This document shows positions 33,469 through 42,452 of a DNA stretch of 64,000 nucleotides, one piece after another. The translations under genes were made by a program, and so were the position numbers. Position 1 is the first letter of the stretch. Each line of letters starts with the position of its first letter. Below the pieces are notes generated by a model. It worked only from the letters and a program-made list of their open reading frames with translations. It made no database searches and was not told the DNA's origin. This stretch comes from Solibaculum_A intestinale (lineage in GTDB: Bacteria; Bacillota; Clostridia; Oscillospirales; Acutalibacteraceae): contig NZ_JBBMFD010000014.1 in the NCBI RefSeq assembly GCF_040096205.1, forward strand, positions 6,739-70,738, given 5' to 3'.

Positions 33469-34103
33469 TTGTCTTCCTCCTTCGTGTCAGAATGTAGGTC
33501 CTGCTCGTAATAGGGAATATCCTCCTCCTTAGGGGCCTTAGGCTTAGTGGCTTTGAGCAGATAAACACCGCCGAAAATCAGAGCGCCGGCCACAAGAATC
33601 TGCCAGAAGAGATTGCGGATGCTACGGATGAGATTGAAAATTCGGTTGATCTGTTCGCTGGAATAGTTATTGGAAGAAAGGATCATATCCAGGACGATGT
33701 TAAAGCCATTGTTAAGCAGGAAGAGCACGCCCAGCACAATCAGGATCCAGGCCAGAATTTTGCCCCAGCTCTTGCCTTTGGGCGTAAACTTGTCAGGAAG
33801 GTGGAGCCATTCGAAGATGCCCAGATTTTCCTGGGCCATCTGCCGGGGGTCCACCAGCTGCTGATTGATCAGGTTCTTCTTGGTTACCGCGTCAAAAATG
33901 CTGTAGCAGAAGAAGACCGGCAGAAAGAACAGCAGCAGGGAAAAAACGTTCCCGAAGAAGCTGACGGTAAGGCTGCTTAAAAAGATGGTTCCGAAAAAGA
34001 GGACCATCAGCTGAATGCCCTGTTTGATCAGACCCAGGTACATGTGGCCCGCGCCGGGCAGAAAAGAAAAGAGAATGGTCAGGAAGGTGCTTTTTGTTTT
34101 CAT
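33465..34103 (-). CDS. TM2-domain-like membrane protein
   Basis: 212 residues. The N-terminus LFSFLPGAGHMYLGLIKQGIQ fits the TM2-type hairpin (small glycine-rich turn between two spans). Further spans lie at about 55-70, 110-135 and 160-182, and the tail is charged. It overlaps both neighbours by four bases, so it is translationally coupled to the anti-sigma factor and the LiaF-like protein. No catalytic motif is visible. Confidence 0.7.
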   Translation of the reverse strand: MKTKSTFLTILFSFLPGAGHMYLGLIKQGIQLMVLFFGTIFLSSLTVSFFGNVFSLLLFFLPVFFCYSIFDAVTKKNLINQQLVDPRQMAQENLGIFEWLHLPDKFTPKGKSWGKILAWILIVLGVLFLLNNGFNIVLDMILSSNNYSSEQINRIFNLIRSIRNLFWQILVAGALIFGGVYLLKATKPKAPKEEDIPYYEQDLHSDTKEEDK

Positions 34104-34678
34104 TTCGTCGTCTCCTTTTCGGATTGGGATGAGGCCTTTGCGTTGCTGCCCTTGAGCCAGTCGGCCAGTATGTCGTAAAGCTTAGGGGAATCTTCTTCCT
34201 TGCCTTCGTAAGCGTCTTGGTTGAGATGTTCCTCTTCCTTTTGCGTAGGCTTGGGTGCGGCCATGGAGTTGAGCCCCGTGGTAATCTGCCCGGTAAACTG
34301 AGTCAGTGCGTTGGCGCTGGCGGGCAGAGCCTGGGCCAGGCCTTCGCCGAAGTTTGTGAAAGCGCCGGTGAAGGTGATGACCAGTGTGGCCACGGCCGCA
34401 GCCGTGTAACACCAGATCATCCTCCTGCGAAATTGTGGCGTCACCGTTTTGAGCACTGGCTTGGGAACGGGCCGTACCGCAGGCAGGGAATCCATCACCT
34501 CATCGGCGAAGTCCACCCCACAAACCTTTTGCCCTTCCAGCAGACCGGTAAACGTTTGAAGACAATGGTCGCAGCCGAAGAGATGCGCTTCCATTTCGTC
34601 CCGGCGTTCCTCGTCCAAGGTGTTATCTATGTATTGCCGCCACTGCGCCTCGTCGTAATGCTTCGTCACAATTCTCAC
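34100..34678 (-). CDS. Anti-sigma factor with zinc-binding (zf-HC2) domain
   Basis: 192 residues. The cytoplasmic N-terminal domain has the zinc anti-sigma motif HLFGCDHC (His-x3-Cys-x2-Cys) at about 32-39, then a transmembrane segment at about 88-110 (MIWCYTAAAVATLVITFTGAF), and an external region that would receive the signal. It begins with GTG at 34678 (GTG 34669 is an alternative), inside the end of the sigma gene, an overlap of about 56 bases. It is expected to hold the ECF sigma factor inactive at the membrane. Confidence 0.88.
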   Translation of the reverse strand: MRIVTKHYDEAQWRQYIDNTLDEERRDEMEAHLFGCDHCLQTFTGLLEGQKVCGVDFADEVMDSLPAVRPVPKPVLKTVTPQFRRRMIWCYTAAAVATLVITFTGAFTNFGEGLAQALPASANALTQFTGQITTGLNSMAAPKPTQKEEEHLNQDAYEGKEEDSPKLYDILADWLKGSNAKASSQSEKETTK

Positions 34679-35204
34679 CCCACTTTCTTTTAATCATCTG
34701 TTTGGCCCGGTAGAGCTGGGATTCCACGGTTTTTTGTGCCTGGCCAGTGATGGCGGCGATCTGCGCCACGCTGCGGCCTTCCATATGCCGCAGCCGGACC
34801 ACCCTGGCGTACCGTTCCGGGAGACTGTCGATCACCGTCAGGAGTTTCCGGTACTCGTCGCGAAGCTCCACATCCTCCTCAAATTCTCCGCCCGAAGGCT
34901 CATTCCCGTTCTCAGGGAATTCCGTGGTATGCTGGAGATGTCGGGTCCATTTCCGCTTAACGTCGATCGCTTTGTTGGTCGCAATGCGGCAGATCCAGGT
35001 TTTAAAGCCACGCCCCTCGTACCGGTCCAGCGACAGATACGCGTGGATAAACGCCTCCTGTGCCACATTTTCCGCTTCCATTTCATCTCGCAGGATGGAA
35101 TAAGCGATGGAGTAGAGCAGGCCCTGGTACTGTTTGACGATCTCTTCAAACAGTTCTTTTTCGCCGGATAAAATCCTTGCGACCAGTTCTTCTGCATGGG
35201 CCAT
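34623..35204 (-). CDS. ECF-subfamily RNA polymerase sigma factor
   Basis: 193 residues. Sigma region 2 (about 10-90) includes YQGLLYSIAYSILRDEMEAE, VAQEAFIHAYLSLDRYEGR and FKTWICRIATNKAIDVKRK. Region 4 (about 125-180) has LPERYARVVRLRHMEGRSVA and the helix-turn-helix IAAITGQAQKTVESQLYRAK. ATG 35204 with GGGAGG upstream is preferred over the in-frame ATG at 35381, which would add about 59 residues unlike any ECF start. It heads a four-gene operon with its anti-sigma factor and two membrane proteins. Confidence 0.92.
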   Translation of the reverse strand: MAHAEELVARILSGEKELFEEIVKQYQGLLYSIAYSILRDEMEAENVAQEAFIHAYLSLDRYEGRGFKTWICRIATNKAIDVKRKWTRHLQHTTEFPENGNEPSGGEFEEDVELRDEYRKLLTVIDSLPERYARVVRLRHMEGRSVAQIAAITGQAQKTVESQLYRAKQMIKRKWGENCDEALRRGAVAAIHR

Positions 35205-35617
35205 CGGCTTTCCTCCCATCCTTTGAATTTCGTTTCCTTGGTACCAGTATAATAGACGCGGGCCGAAAACAAAACCCTGCAAAATCGCCCATGGAAATAG
35301 TCGGCAGTTTCTCCGCACGGATTCCGGCATTTTTGCAAATGTTGCACACCGTCTTCGGTATACTCGGGACAAGCGCCGCATATTTATGGGTAGCAGTCAC
35401 ACAAAGAAGGAAATACTGTCACAATTGCACAATTCAAACGATAAAAATTCATGAGCTAAGAAAATTTTTATGAAATGCGCTAATTTTTCTTGAATTGTGT
35501 GGGCAAATACGCTATAATTATCCCTGTCGGTATTTTGGAACTGTGAAACATGGCGATACCGAAATGGCAAAGATGCCAAGTTCGTGCAAATAAGTACATC
35601 GGAAGGGGAATCTTACC
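35205..35617. other. Gene-free stretch between the sigma operon and the EF-G-like gene
   Basis: 413 bases. The right half is AT-rich and has a good promoter for the EF-G-like gene (35490-35518). CACAATTCAA (35428-35437) and TTGAATTGTG (35490-35499) are a 10-bp inverted repeat whose right arm covers the -35 of that promoter. A TATTATACT stretch near 35250 could be the -10 region of the sigma operon on the minus strand, without a clear -35. Confidence 0.5.
35490..35518 (+). promoter_or_regulatory. Promoter of the EF-G-like gene
   Basis: TTGAAT (35490-35495), 17 bases, TATAAT (35513-35518). Confidence 0.8.
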
Positions 35618-37681
35618 TTGAAACAGTATTCGGCCAAAGACATTCGTAATGTTGTTCTTACGGGACATGGCGACTCAGGAAAGACCTCTCTGGCAGAGGC
35701 CATGTTGTTTCTCGCAGGAGCGACGGACCGCCTGGGCAAGGTAGCCGACGGCAATACCGTGTGCGACTTTGACCCGGAGGAAATCAAACGCAAAACTTCC
35801 GTTTCCACGGCGGTCGCGCCGCTGGAATGGTTGAATAAAAAGATCAATGTGATCGACACGCCCGGCCTGTTCGACTTTGCAGGCGGCCTGTGCGAGGGAA
35901 TCCGCGCGGCAGAGCTGGCAGTGATCGTGGTATCCGGCAAGACCGGCGCATCCGTTGGCGCGGAAAAAGGATACAAGGCGGCGGAGAAGCGCGGTATCCC
36001 GAAATACTTCTTCATCAGCCGTCTCGACGAAGAGAACAGCGATTTTTTCAAAAGCTACCAGTCCCTCAAGGACGCGTTCGGTGTGACGGTCTGCCCGATT
36101 ATTATGCCCCATGTGGAAAACGGCAAGATCGACTGCTTTGTGGATCTTTTGAAGCTCAAGGCCTATTCCTGCAGCGGCGGCAAACGGCATGAGGTCCCCA
36201 TGCCCGACGTGGATGACCGCTTAAGCGAAATGCGCGATGCCATAGCGGAAGCCGTGGCACAGACCAGCGAAGAATTGATGGAAAAGTATTTCAGCGGCGA
36301 GGAGTTTACCTCCGAGGAGCTGATTGCTGGGGTTTCCTCCGGTGTGCGCAACGGGGAAATTACCCCGGTGTTGGGCGGTTCCGCATCCACTCTCGACGGC
36401 GTTGGTCTTTTGATGGATAACATTGTGTCCCTGGCTCCCTCGGCAGAGGAAGCGGCGGGCGAGATGGGGGAGACCCCTTCCGGCGACGCAGTGGAGCTGA
36501 AAGTGAACGAGAGCGAGCCCACCGCCGCGATTGTTTTCAAAACAGTGGCCGATCCCTTCGTGGGCAAGCTTTCCTATTTTAAAGTGATCTCTGGCAAGAT
36601 GACGCCGGAAACCCAGATGGTCAATTCCCGTACCGGGGCTACTGAGAAAATCGGCAAGCTGTTGACCATCCGAGGCAAAAAGCAGGAGGATACGCCTTGC
36701 GTGGTAGCTGGAGATATCGGCGCAGTGGCGAAGCTTACCTCTGCCAACACCGGCGATACCTTGGCGGCTGTGTCCCGTCCGGTTACTTTGGCGGGAATCG
36801 ACTTCCCGGCACCCAGCCTTTCCAAGGCGGTCACGCCCAAGGCAAAGGGCGATGAGGAAAAGATTGCGGCGGGTTTGGCAAGACTCAAGGAAGAAGACCC
36901 CACCATCCGGGTGGAAAACAATATCGAGACCCATCAGATGATTCTAAGCGGCCTGGGCGAGCAGCATCTGGACGTGATTGTTTCCAAGCTCAAGCAGAAG
37001 TTTGGTGTGGACGTGGAGCTTTCCGCACCTAAGATTGCCTACCGGGAAACCATCCGCAAGAAGGTGAAGGTCCAGGGCCGGCATAAGAAGCAATCGGGCG
37101 GCCACGGCCAGTTCGGCGACGTGTGGATCGAGTTCGAACCCTGCGATGGGGATGATCTGGTGTTTGAAGAAAAGGTGTTCGGCGGCGCGGTGCCCAAGAA
37201 CTTCTTCCCGGCGGTGGAAAAGGGTCTACGTGACTGTGTACAGGCAGGCGTGCTGGCGGGCTATCCCATGGTGGGCCTGAAGGCCACATTGGTGGACGGC
37301 TCCTACCACCCAGTGGACTCTTCAGAAATGTCCTTTAAAATGGCGGCCAGCCTCGCTTACAAGGCGGGTATCCCTCAGGCGGGCCCGGTTCTCCTCGAAC
37401 CCATCGGCAGCCTGAAGGTGTACGTGCCGGAGGCGAAGATGGGCGACATCATCGGGGAAGTCAACAAGCGCCGCGGCCGCGTGTTGGGTATGGATGCGGG
37501 TCCGGACGGTTTGCAGGAAGTCAGCGCCGAGGTGCCGGTGGCGGAAATGGCGGACTTTACCACCTATCTGCGCCAGGTGGCCCATGGCCGCGGGCATTTT
37601 ACCTTGACCTTTGAGCGTTACGAGGAAGCGCCTCCCTTTGTGGCCCAGAAGGTCATTGAGGAAGCAAAGAAAGCCGAATAA
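35618..37681 (+). CDS. Elongation-factor-G-like GTPase with degenerate G4 motif
   Basis: 687 residues with the complete EF-G domain order. G1 is GHGDSGKT (16-23) and G3 is DTPG (80-83). Domain II is around 300-390, and domains III-V follow, with the domain IV block QSGGHGQFGDVWIEFEP and the domain V SLKVYVPEAKMGDIIGEVNKRRG. The guanine-specificity motif G4, normally NKxD, reads SRLD at residues 134-137. It belongs to the EF-G paralogue group common in Clostridia and not to the ribosomal-operon fusA, since no ribosomal genes are near. The start is TTG 35618 with GGAAGGGG upstream. Possible roles are ribosome recycling, ribosome protection or a regulatory GTPase. Confidence 0.85.
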   Translation: MKQYSAKDIRNVVLTGHGDSGKTSLAEAMLFLAGATDRLGKVADGNTVCDFDPEEIKRKTSVSTAVAPLEWLNKKINVIDTPGLFDFAGGLCEGIRAAELAVIVVSGKTGASVGAEKGYKAAEKRGIPKYFFISRLDEENSDFFKSYQSLKDAFGVTVCPIIMPHVENGKIDCFVDLLKLKAYSCSGGKRHEVPMPDVDDRLSEMRDAIAEAVAQTSEELMEKYFSGEEFTSEELIAGVSSGVRNGEITPVLGGSASTLDGVGLLMDNIVSLAPSAEEAAGEMGETPSGDAVELKVNESEPTAAIVFKTVADPFVGKLSYFKVISGKMTPETQMVNSRTGATEKIGKLLTIRGKKQEDTPCVVAGDIGAVAKLTSANTGDTLAAVSRPVTLAGIDFPAPSLSKAVTPKAKGDEEKIAAGLARLKEEDPTIRVENNIETHQMILSGLGEQHLDVIVSKLKQKFGVDVELSAPKIAYRETIRKKVKVQGRHKKQSGGHGQFGDVWIEFEPCDGDDLVFEEKVFGGAVPKNFFPAVEKGLRDCVQAGVLAGYPMVGLKATLVDGSYHPVDSSEMSFKMAASLAYKAGIPQAGPVLLEPIGSLKVYVPEAKMGDIIGEVNKRRGRVLGMDAGPDGLQEVSAEVPVAEMADFTTYLRQVAHGRGHFTLTFERYEEAPPFVAQKVIEEAKKAE

Positions 37682-37698
37682 ACGTACAGAATAAAAAG

Positions 37699-37737
37699 AA
37701 ATCAGCCCTGTCTGTTTCCGGACAGGGCTGGTTTTTG
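37699..37737. terminator. Bidirectional terminator
   Basis: CAGCCCTGTC (37703-37712) pairs with GACAGGGCTG (37721-37730), followed by GTTTTTG on the plus strand and by a T-rich run on the minus strand. Confidence 0.85.
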
Positions 37738-37840
37738 TGTTTCTCAGAGGCAGCATGGGCGCTGGGAACGCGCACATACATCAGCTATGGGAGGATGCCT
37801 TACCGGGAACAGAAGAATTCCCGCCCAGCCGCACCTTTCT

Positions 37841-38437
37841 TTAAGAGGACGTGGAAGAAGCCGATTGGGAGGGGAGGGGAGCGGAGGATTCCGGAAGGGC
37901 GGACGGGGTGTAGGGGTATGGTCGCGCATAGGGACCTCTTTCCGTAGGATCTGGCGCATAGGTGAGCGAGCCGTGCTCGGCTACATAATAGTAGATCTCC
38001 TCCATCAGCGCATACATGCGATTCAGATCGTCTACAGAATATCCGCCGGTGATACATGGCTTATCATATCCATCAAAGCAGGAAAAGCCCGTATCCAAGG
38101 TATAGCGAATGCGCCCGCCGCCTTTCACAGTAAACTCCAGAGAGTAGCTCCAGCCTCCGACACGGTGCAAGGGCGATCTGGAACGTCTGTGAAAACGAAA
38201 GGTATCCAATTCCTCAAGAACCTGAGCGATGTATGCGGTATCAGGGGTTTCATATCGCGCATAGAGCCAAGCGTCAATTTCCATGGATTCAATTTCCTCT
38301 GCTTTGAGAGAAATCGCGTCGGAAAAGCCGATGTTTGCATAGAGGGCGTAATCCACCGCGTACCAGATTCCGCCCGCCAAGAGCACCAGCAAAAGAAAAA
38401 GAGGGAACCGATGTGGTTTCCAAGACCATTTTATCAT
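37841..38437 (-). CDS. Membrane-anchored hypothetical protein
   Basis: 198 residues. A single N-terminal transmembrane anchor (about 12-30) follows a basic start (KWSWKPHR); the rest is external, with a folded part (about 40-155) that includes VDDLNRMYALMEEIYYYVAE and a Pro/Ser/Thr-rich C-terminal tail ending SQSASSTSS. I recognise no family. It lies downstream of the thioesterase gene on the same strand, but the terminator at 38566-38604 separates them, so it is probably transcribed separately. Confidence 0.65.
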   Translation of the reverse strand: MIKWSWKPHRFPLFLLLVLLAGGIWYAVDYALYANIGFSDAISLKAEEIESMEIDAWLYARYETPDTAYIAQVLEELDTFRFHRRSRSPLHRVGGWSYSLEFTVKGGGRIRYTLDTGFSCFDGYDKPCITGGYSVDDLNRMYALMEEIYYYVAEHGSLTYAPDPTERGPYARPYPYTPSALPESSAPLPSQSASSTSS

Positions 38438-38565
38438 AGCATAGACTCCTTCTGATTCCTCTGCGTTGCTATCTTAGAAAATCAGGCGATCTTTCCCTTG
38501 TCATGAAAACTATTATTCACATCCAGTCTATCAGATAACAGACGCAAAAACAACGTGATTTTAAC

Positions 38566-38604
38566 AAAACAGCCTGCCTATAAAAAGGCAGGCTGTTTTT
38601 ATTA
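38566..38604. terminator. Terminator of the cvpA-pgsA-Clp-thioesterase transcript
   Basis: AAAACAGCCTGCCT (38566-38579) and AGGCAGGCTGTTTT (38586-38599) form a 14-bp stem directly beyond the stop of the thioesterase gene on the minus strand; T-runs exist on both sides. Confidence 0.85.
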
Positions 38605-39369
38605 TTTGCTTTCCTCCACCGTGCAGCGCCCCTCAAAGCAAATGCCCCGCTGGGTCACGCCGCGAAACAGGAAGGCGTTTTCTCCGCTCTCGTCCGCCCC
38701 CGCGTGGATGGCGATTTCTTCGCCTTCCAAGGCTTCCTTGAGAAAGGAAATCTGATACCCGGTCAAAACCCGCCCGTCCATGCTGCCGGGAATAAAATCG
38801 GTCAGCAGGTCCGCGTAAACGGTGTTGTTAAGATGGCCGTTGTAATCGGTATCCGAATAGCGCACAGTGCGCACGCCCACCTGCGGCAGCCCGTCTGGGA
38901 GGATGAGCTTGCCCGGGTCGGATGCGCCCACGCTTTCGAGCGGCTGCATGTGAATGTCGTACTTTTCGAAGAATACCTTTGGCCGAAGCACCCGGTGGGT
39001 ATGTGGGTCGATCATCGCAAAGGTCGTCACCGATTCCACCGCTGTCTCTCCCTTCGCATCCGTGAAGCGGTAGCAGCGGATGAACTGAGCCCCTTTGTTT
39101 TCCCGGTGCCAGGTGGTCAGGGAAAACCGTTCCTCCAGCGTAAGCGGACGATAAATTTTGCAGCTGGTACGGGACAGAACAAACACCAGCCCGTTGTCAT
39201 AAAGCTGGGCGTAGGACATGTTCCCGCCTGACAGATGCAGCTCTCCCACCTCCTGCTGGTACTTGAGGATGGAAGAGGGCTTTAAGTGCCGGTGCTGGTC
39301 CCCGTCAAAGGTTCCCACGTGCCCGGGCATGGTATATTGAGGCGGATATCCGCCGACAAATTCGCTCAC
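38602..39369 (-). CDS. Acyl-ACP thioesterase family protein
   Basis: 255 residues with two hot-dog folds: N-terminal YQQEVGELHLSGGNMSYAQL and VLSRTSCKIYRPLTLEERF, C-terminal RYSDTDYNGHLNNTVYADL, which holds the Asp/Asn/His catalytic signature of the second hot-dog. Such enzymes release free fatty acids from acyl-ACP. ATG at 39369 overlaps the stop of the Clp ATPase gene (ATGA), so the two are coupled. Whether it serves lipid recycling or membrane composition is not clear; pgsA two genes upstream makes a membrane-lipid context plausible. Confidence 0.88.
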   Translation of the reverse strand: MSEFVGGYPPQYTMPGHVGTFDGDQHRHLKPSSILKYQQEVGELHLSGGNMSYAQLYDNGLVFVLSRTSCKIYRPLTLEERFSLTTWHRENKGAQFIRCYRFTDAKGETAVESVTTFAMIDPHTHRVLRPKVFFEKYDIHMQPLESVGASDPGKLILPDGLPQVGVRTVRYSDTDYNGHLNNTVYADLLTDFIPGSMDGRVLTGYQISFLKEALEGEEIAIHAGADESGENAFLFRGVTQRGICFEGRCTVEESK

Positions 39370-41684
39370 AGAGAATCCCCTCCTGATTCAGCCGTTACCG
39401 AGACATGCTCTCCCTTTGCCTGCAGCTTGAGCACACTGGGTGGATTGTCGCACTGGTTCACCAGAATGGTGGCAATGCGATCCTCCACCTCCCGGCGGAT
39501 GATGCTGCGCAGGTCCCGAGCGCCATGCTTGCCGTGCCCCGCCAGTTTCGCCAGCAGCGCGGTGACCGCCTCGTCCCAGGAAATAGAGATCCCCTTTTCA
39601 TCCACGGCCTCTTTGAGCTCGCCCAGCATCAGCTCTGCGATCTTTTTCAGGTCCTCCGCGTCCAAGGGCCGGAACACTACGATTTCGTCCACCCGGCTCA
39701 TAAATTCAGGGCGCAAGAAGTCGGACAGGGCTTTGAGCGCCCGGTCCCGGCTGGCGTCGTAGGCGGACTTGGCGAAGCCCAGCGCGTTGGTATCCCGGCT
39801 GCCGGCGTTAGAGGTCATGACAATGACCGTATTTTCAAAATTCACCGTCCGGCCATGGGCGTCGGTCACCTTACCCTCGTCGAGAATTTGCAGCAGAATG
39901 TTCATCACATCCGGATGCGCCTTCTCGATTTCGTCGAACAGCAGCACCGAATAGGGCTTGCGGCGGACCTTCTCGGTCAGCTGCCCCGCCTCGTCGTACC
40001 CCACATAGCCAGGAGGAGAACCGATGATGCGGGAAACCGAATGCTTTTCCATGAATTCGGACATGTCCAGACGGATGAGCGTCTCCGGCGTATCGAAGAG
40101 CTCGGCCGCCAGCACCTTCACCAATTCCGTTTTGCCCACGCCGGTGGGGCCAACGAAAATGAAGGAAGCCGGCCGGCGGCGTGTACTGATCTGCACACGG
40201 CTACGGCGCACGGCAGCCGCCACGGCGGACACCGCTTCCGACTGGCCGATGATTTTCTTGCCGAGTGCCTCCTCTAAGTGAGACAGCCGTTTAAGCTCCG
40301 ACTGCTCTACCCGAGCGGCGGGAATCCCCGTCCACAGCTCCACGACCTTGGCAAGGTCGCCCTTGGTCACAGCATTGCCAAGCGCCGTCGGCGCCAGCTC
40401 GTCGATTTTCGTCTGAAGTTGGGCGATTTGGGCCCGCACCGAGGCGAGAGTCTCGTAATCGGTAAATTCCGGGTCCTCCGCCATGCTTTCTTCCCGCTCG
40501 CTCAGCTCCTTGGCCCGTTCCACCGCCTTGTCGTACTCTAGAATCACGGTATTGCGCAAAGAAGCATGGGCGCAGGCTTCGTCCAACAGGTCGATGGCCT
40601 TGTCAGGCAAAAAGCGGTCGGTAATGTACCGTTCCGAAAGGGAAACGGCGGTGGCAAGAAGCGAATCCGGAATGGAAACCCGGTGGTAGGCTTCATAATA
40701 GTGCTTGATGCCCTTGAGCATCTCCACCGTTTCCTTTATCGAAGGTTCCTCCACCGTCACCGGCTGGAACCGGCGTTCCAAGGCGGAATCCTTCTCGATA
40801 TACTTGCGGTATTCGGTAAAGGTAGTGGCGCCGATTACCTGGATCTCTCCCCGGGACAAGGCGGGCTTTAAGATGTTCGCCGCATTCATGGAGCCTTCCG
40901 CGTCGCCGGTACCCACCAGGTTATGCACCTCGTCAATGAATAAGATTACGTTGCCGTCGGCCTTTACTTCGTCGATCAGGCCTTTGATGCGGCTTTCAAA
41001 CTGGCCGCGAAACTGGGTCCCCGCCACCAGAGCCGTCAGGTCCAGCAGGTGGATTTCCTTTTTCGCCAGCCGCATGGGCACATCCCCTGCCGCAATACGA
41101 AGCGCCAGGCCCTCGGCAATGGCGGTTTTGCCCACACCCGGCTCACCGATCAGGCAAGGGTTGTTTTTCGTGCGGCGGGAAAGAATCTGAATGACCCGGT
41201 AAATCTGCTGGTCCCGGCCGATGATGGCGTCGAGCTCTGAGCGCTTGGCCTTCTCGGTGAGGTTGGTGCAGTACATGTCCAAATACTTGCGCTTTTTGCC
41301 GTTCTTTTCCTTTGACCGGCGTCCCCGCTTGGGTGCCGACTCCTCCTCGCCGTCTACTTCCCCGACCACATGCTCCAACTCTTCCTCTTCCGACCCGGGC
41401 TGGGCGCCGAAGAGGTTTTGCAAAAACGGATAGGTAGCTGCTCCGCCCGGCTCAAAGTTTTCATCGTCCGGGTCGCCTGCGGCACTAATCATGTCCGTCA
41501 TCTGTTCGCTTAGATTCTCAATATCGGAGTCGCTGACTCCCATCTTGTTCATCAGGTCGTTGACCGGCTTGATACCCAGTTCCTTTGCGCACACCAGGCA
41601 GAGGCCTTCGTTATAGCTTTTGTCGCCTTCCATGCGGGTGATGAACACAACCGCCATGCGTTTTTTGCATCTGCTGCACATCAT
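39366..41684 (-). CDS. Clp ATPase with N-terminal zinc finger (ClpE-like)
   Basis: 772 residues, HSP100 unfoldase that would feed ClpP. Unlike ClpC it lacks the Clp_N repeats; instead it starts with a four-cysteine zinc finger, Cys3-x2-Cys6 and Cys29-x2-Cys32, as in ClpE, followed by an acidic linker. AAA domain 1 has GEPGVGKTA and VILFIDEVHNLVG. A middle coiled coil is present (about 400-460), with an EERE-type charged stretch. AAA domain 2 has VGPTGVGKTE, VLLFDEIEKAH and the arginine-finger region. I see no CtsR operator upstream, which ClpE genes usually have. It shares a transcript with pgsA and the thioesterase gene. Confidence 0.9.
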   Translation of the reverse strand: MMCSRCKKRMAVVFITRMEGDKSYNEGLCLVCAKELGIKPVNDLMNKMGVSDSDIENLSEQMTDMISAAGDPDDENFEPGGAATYPFLQNLFGAQPGSEEEELEHVVGEVDGEEESAPKRGRRSKEKNGKKRKYLDMYCTNLTEKAKRSELDAIIGRDQQIYRVIQILSRRTKNNPCLIGEPGVGKTAIAEGLALRIAAGDVPMRLAKKEIHLLDLTALVAGTQFRGQFESRIKGLIDEVKADGNVILFIDEVHNLVGTGDAEGSMNAANILKPALSRGEIQVIGATTFTEYRKYIEKDSALERRFQPVTVEEPSIKETVEMLKGIKHYYEAYHRVSIPDSLLATAVSLSERYITDRFLPDKAIDLLDEACAHASLRNTVILEYDKAVERAKELSEREESMAEDPEFTDYETLASVRAQIAQLQTKIDELAPTALGNAVTKGDLAKVVELWTGIPAARVEQSELKRLSHLEEALGKKIIGQSEAVSAVAAAVRRSRVQISTRRRPASFIFVGPTGVGKTELVKVLAAELFDTPETLIRLDMSEFMEKHSVSRIIGSPPGYVGYDEAGQLTEKVRRKPYSVLLFDEIEKAHPDVMNILLQILDEGKVTDAHGRTVNFENTVIVMTSNAGSRDTNALGFAKSAYDASRDRALKALSDFLRPEFMSRVDEIVVFRPLDAEDLKKIAELMLGELKEAVDEKGISISWDEAVTALLAKLAGHGKHGARDLRSIIRREVEDRIATILVNQCDNPPSVLKLQAKGEHVSVTAESGGDSL

Positions 41685-41825
41685 GATTGATTACCCCCCT
41701 GCATCCCAATGGGACGCGGTACAAATATAGGGAACATCGCCCAACTCGTCCGAGTTTTGCGTATCCGTTTGCGAAAGAAAAGGGGCCCGGCCACATTTGT
41801 TACAGGCCGCGCCGCCTTTGAACCG

Positions 41826-42398
41826 TTATTTTTTTGGCGTTGCCTTGAGCAGTTGAAAGAAGAGCATGGCATACCGGATCAAGGCGAACACCATGAACGC
41901 CGCTACGATTGCCACCAGAATGGTGATGGCCAAATCGTTCATAGCCGGGATAAAAACAATGACCAGCATCACCGCGTAGAACACCATGGTCGCCACCTTG
42001 CCGAACCACAACGCCGCGGTAGGCCGTGCGCCCCGGCGCAGAAGCACCAGGCTGCCGATGCCCATGAGGATTTCCTTTGCAAGGAAGATCAGCACCAGAG
42101 GGATCAAAAATTTATTCTGCTGATGCATGATCGCGATGCAGATGACCACCGTCGCCTGAGTAAGCTTGTCGGCAATGGGGTCAAGAATCTGCCCGAGCTG
42201 GGTGATTTGATTGAAATGCCGGGCAATATAGCCGTCGAGCATGTCGGTAGCGCCGGAGATGAGAAGCACCACGCCCGCGGAAATCCCGTAGTCCACCGCC
42301 GAACGTTCTAGGTACAGATAGATAAACAGCGGGATCAGCAAAATCCGGAACACCGACAGCAGGTTCGGGATAGTCAAATTCTTTTTAAAGTAAGACAT
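41826..42398 (-). CDS. pgsA: CDP-diacylglycerol-glycerol-3-phosphate 3-phosphatidyltransferase
   Basis: Makes phosphatidylglycerophosphate, the first committed step to phosphatidylglycerol and cardiolipin. About 190 residues with five to six transmembrane segments; the CDP-alcohol phosphotransferase signature D-G-x2-A-R-x8-G-x3-D-x3-D appears as LDGYIARHF followed by LGQILDPIADK. The start is uncertain: ATG 42398 gives the usual N-terminus (SYFKKNLTIPNLLS), while ATG 42410 lies immediately after GGAAGG. cvpA is upstream and the Clp ATPase gene 141 bases downstream. Confidence 0.92.
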   Translation of the reverse strand: MSYFKKNLTIPNLLSVFRILLIPLFIYLYLERSAVDYGISAGVVLLISGATDMLDGYIARHFNQITQLGQILDPIADKLTQATVVICIAIMHQQNKFLIPLVLIFLAKEILMGIGSLVLLRRGARPTAALWFGKVATMVFYAVMLVIVFIPAMNDLAITILVAIVAAFMVFALIRYAMLFFQLLKATPKK

Positions 42399-42452
42399 AT
42401 CGGATATCATTCCTTCCGAAGAGCAATTCATTCTGTTTGCCGATTCGTTCTT

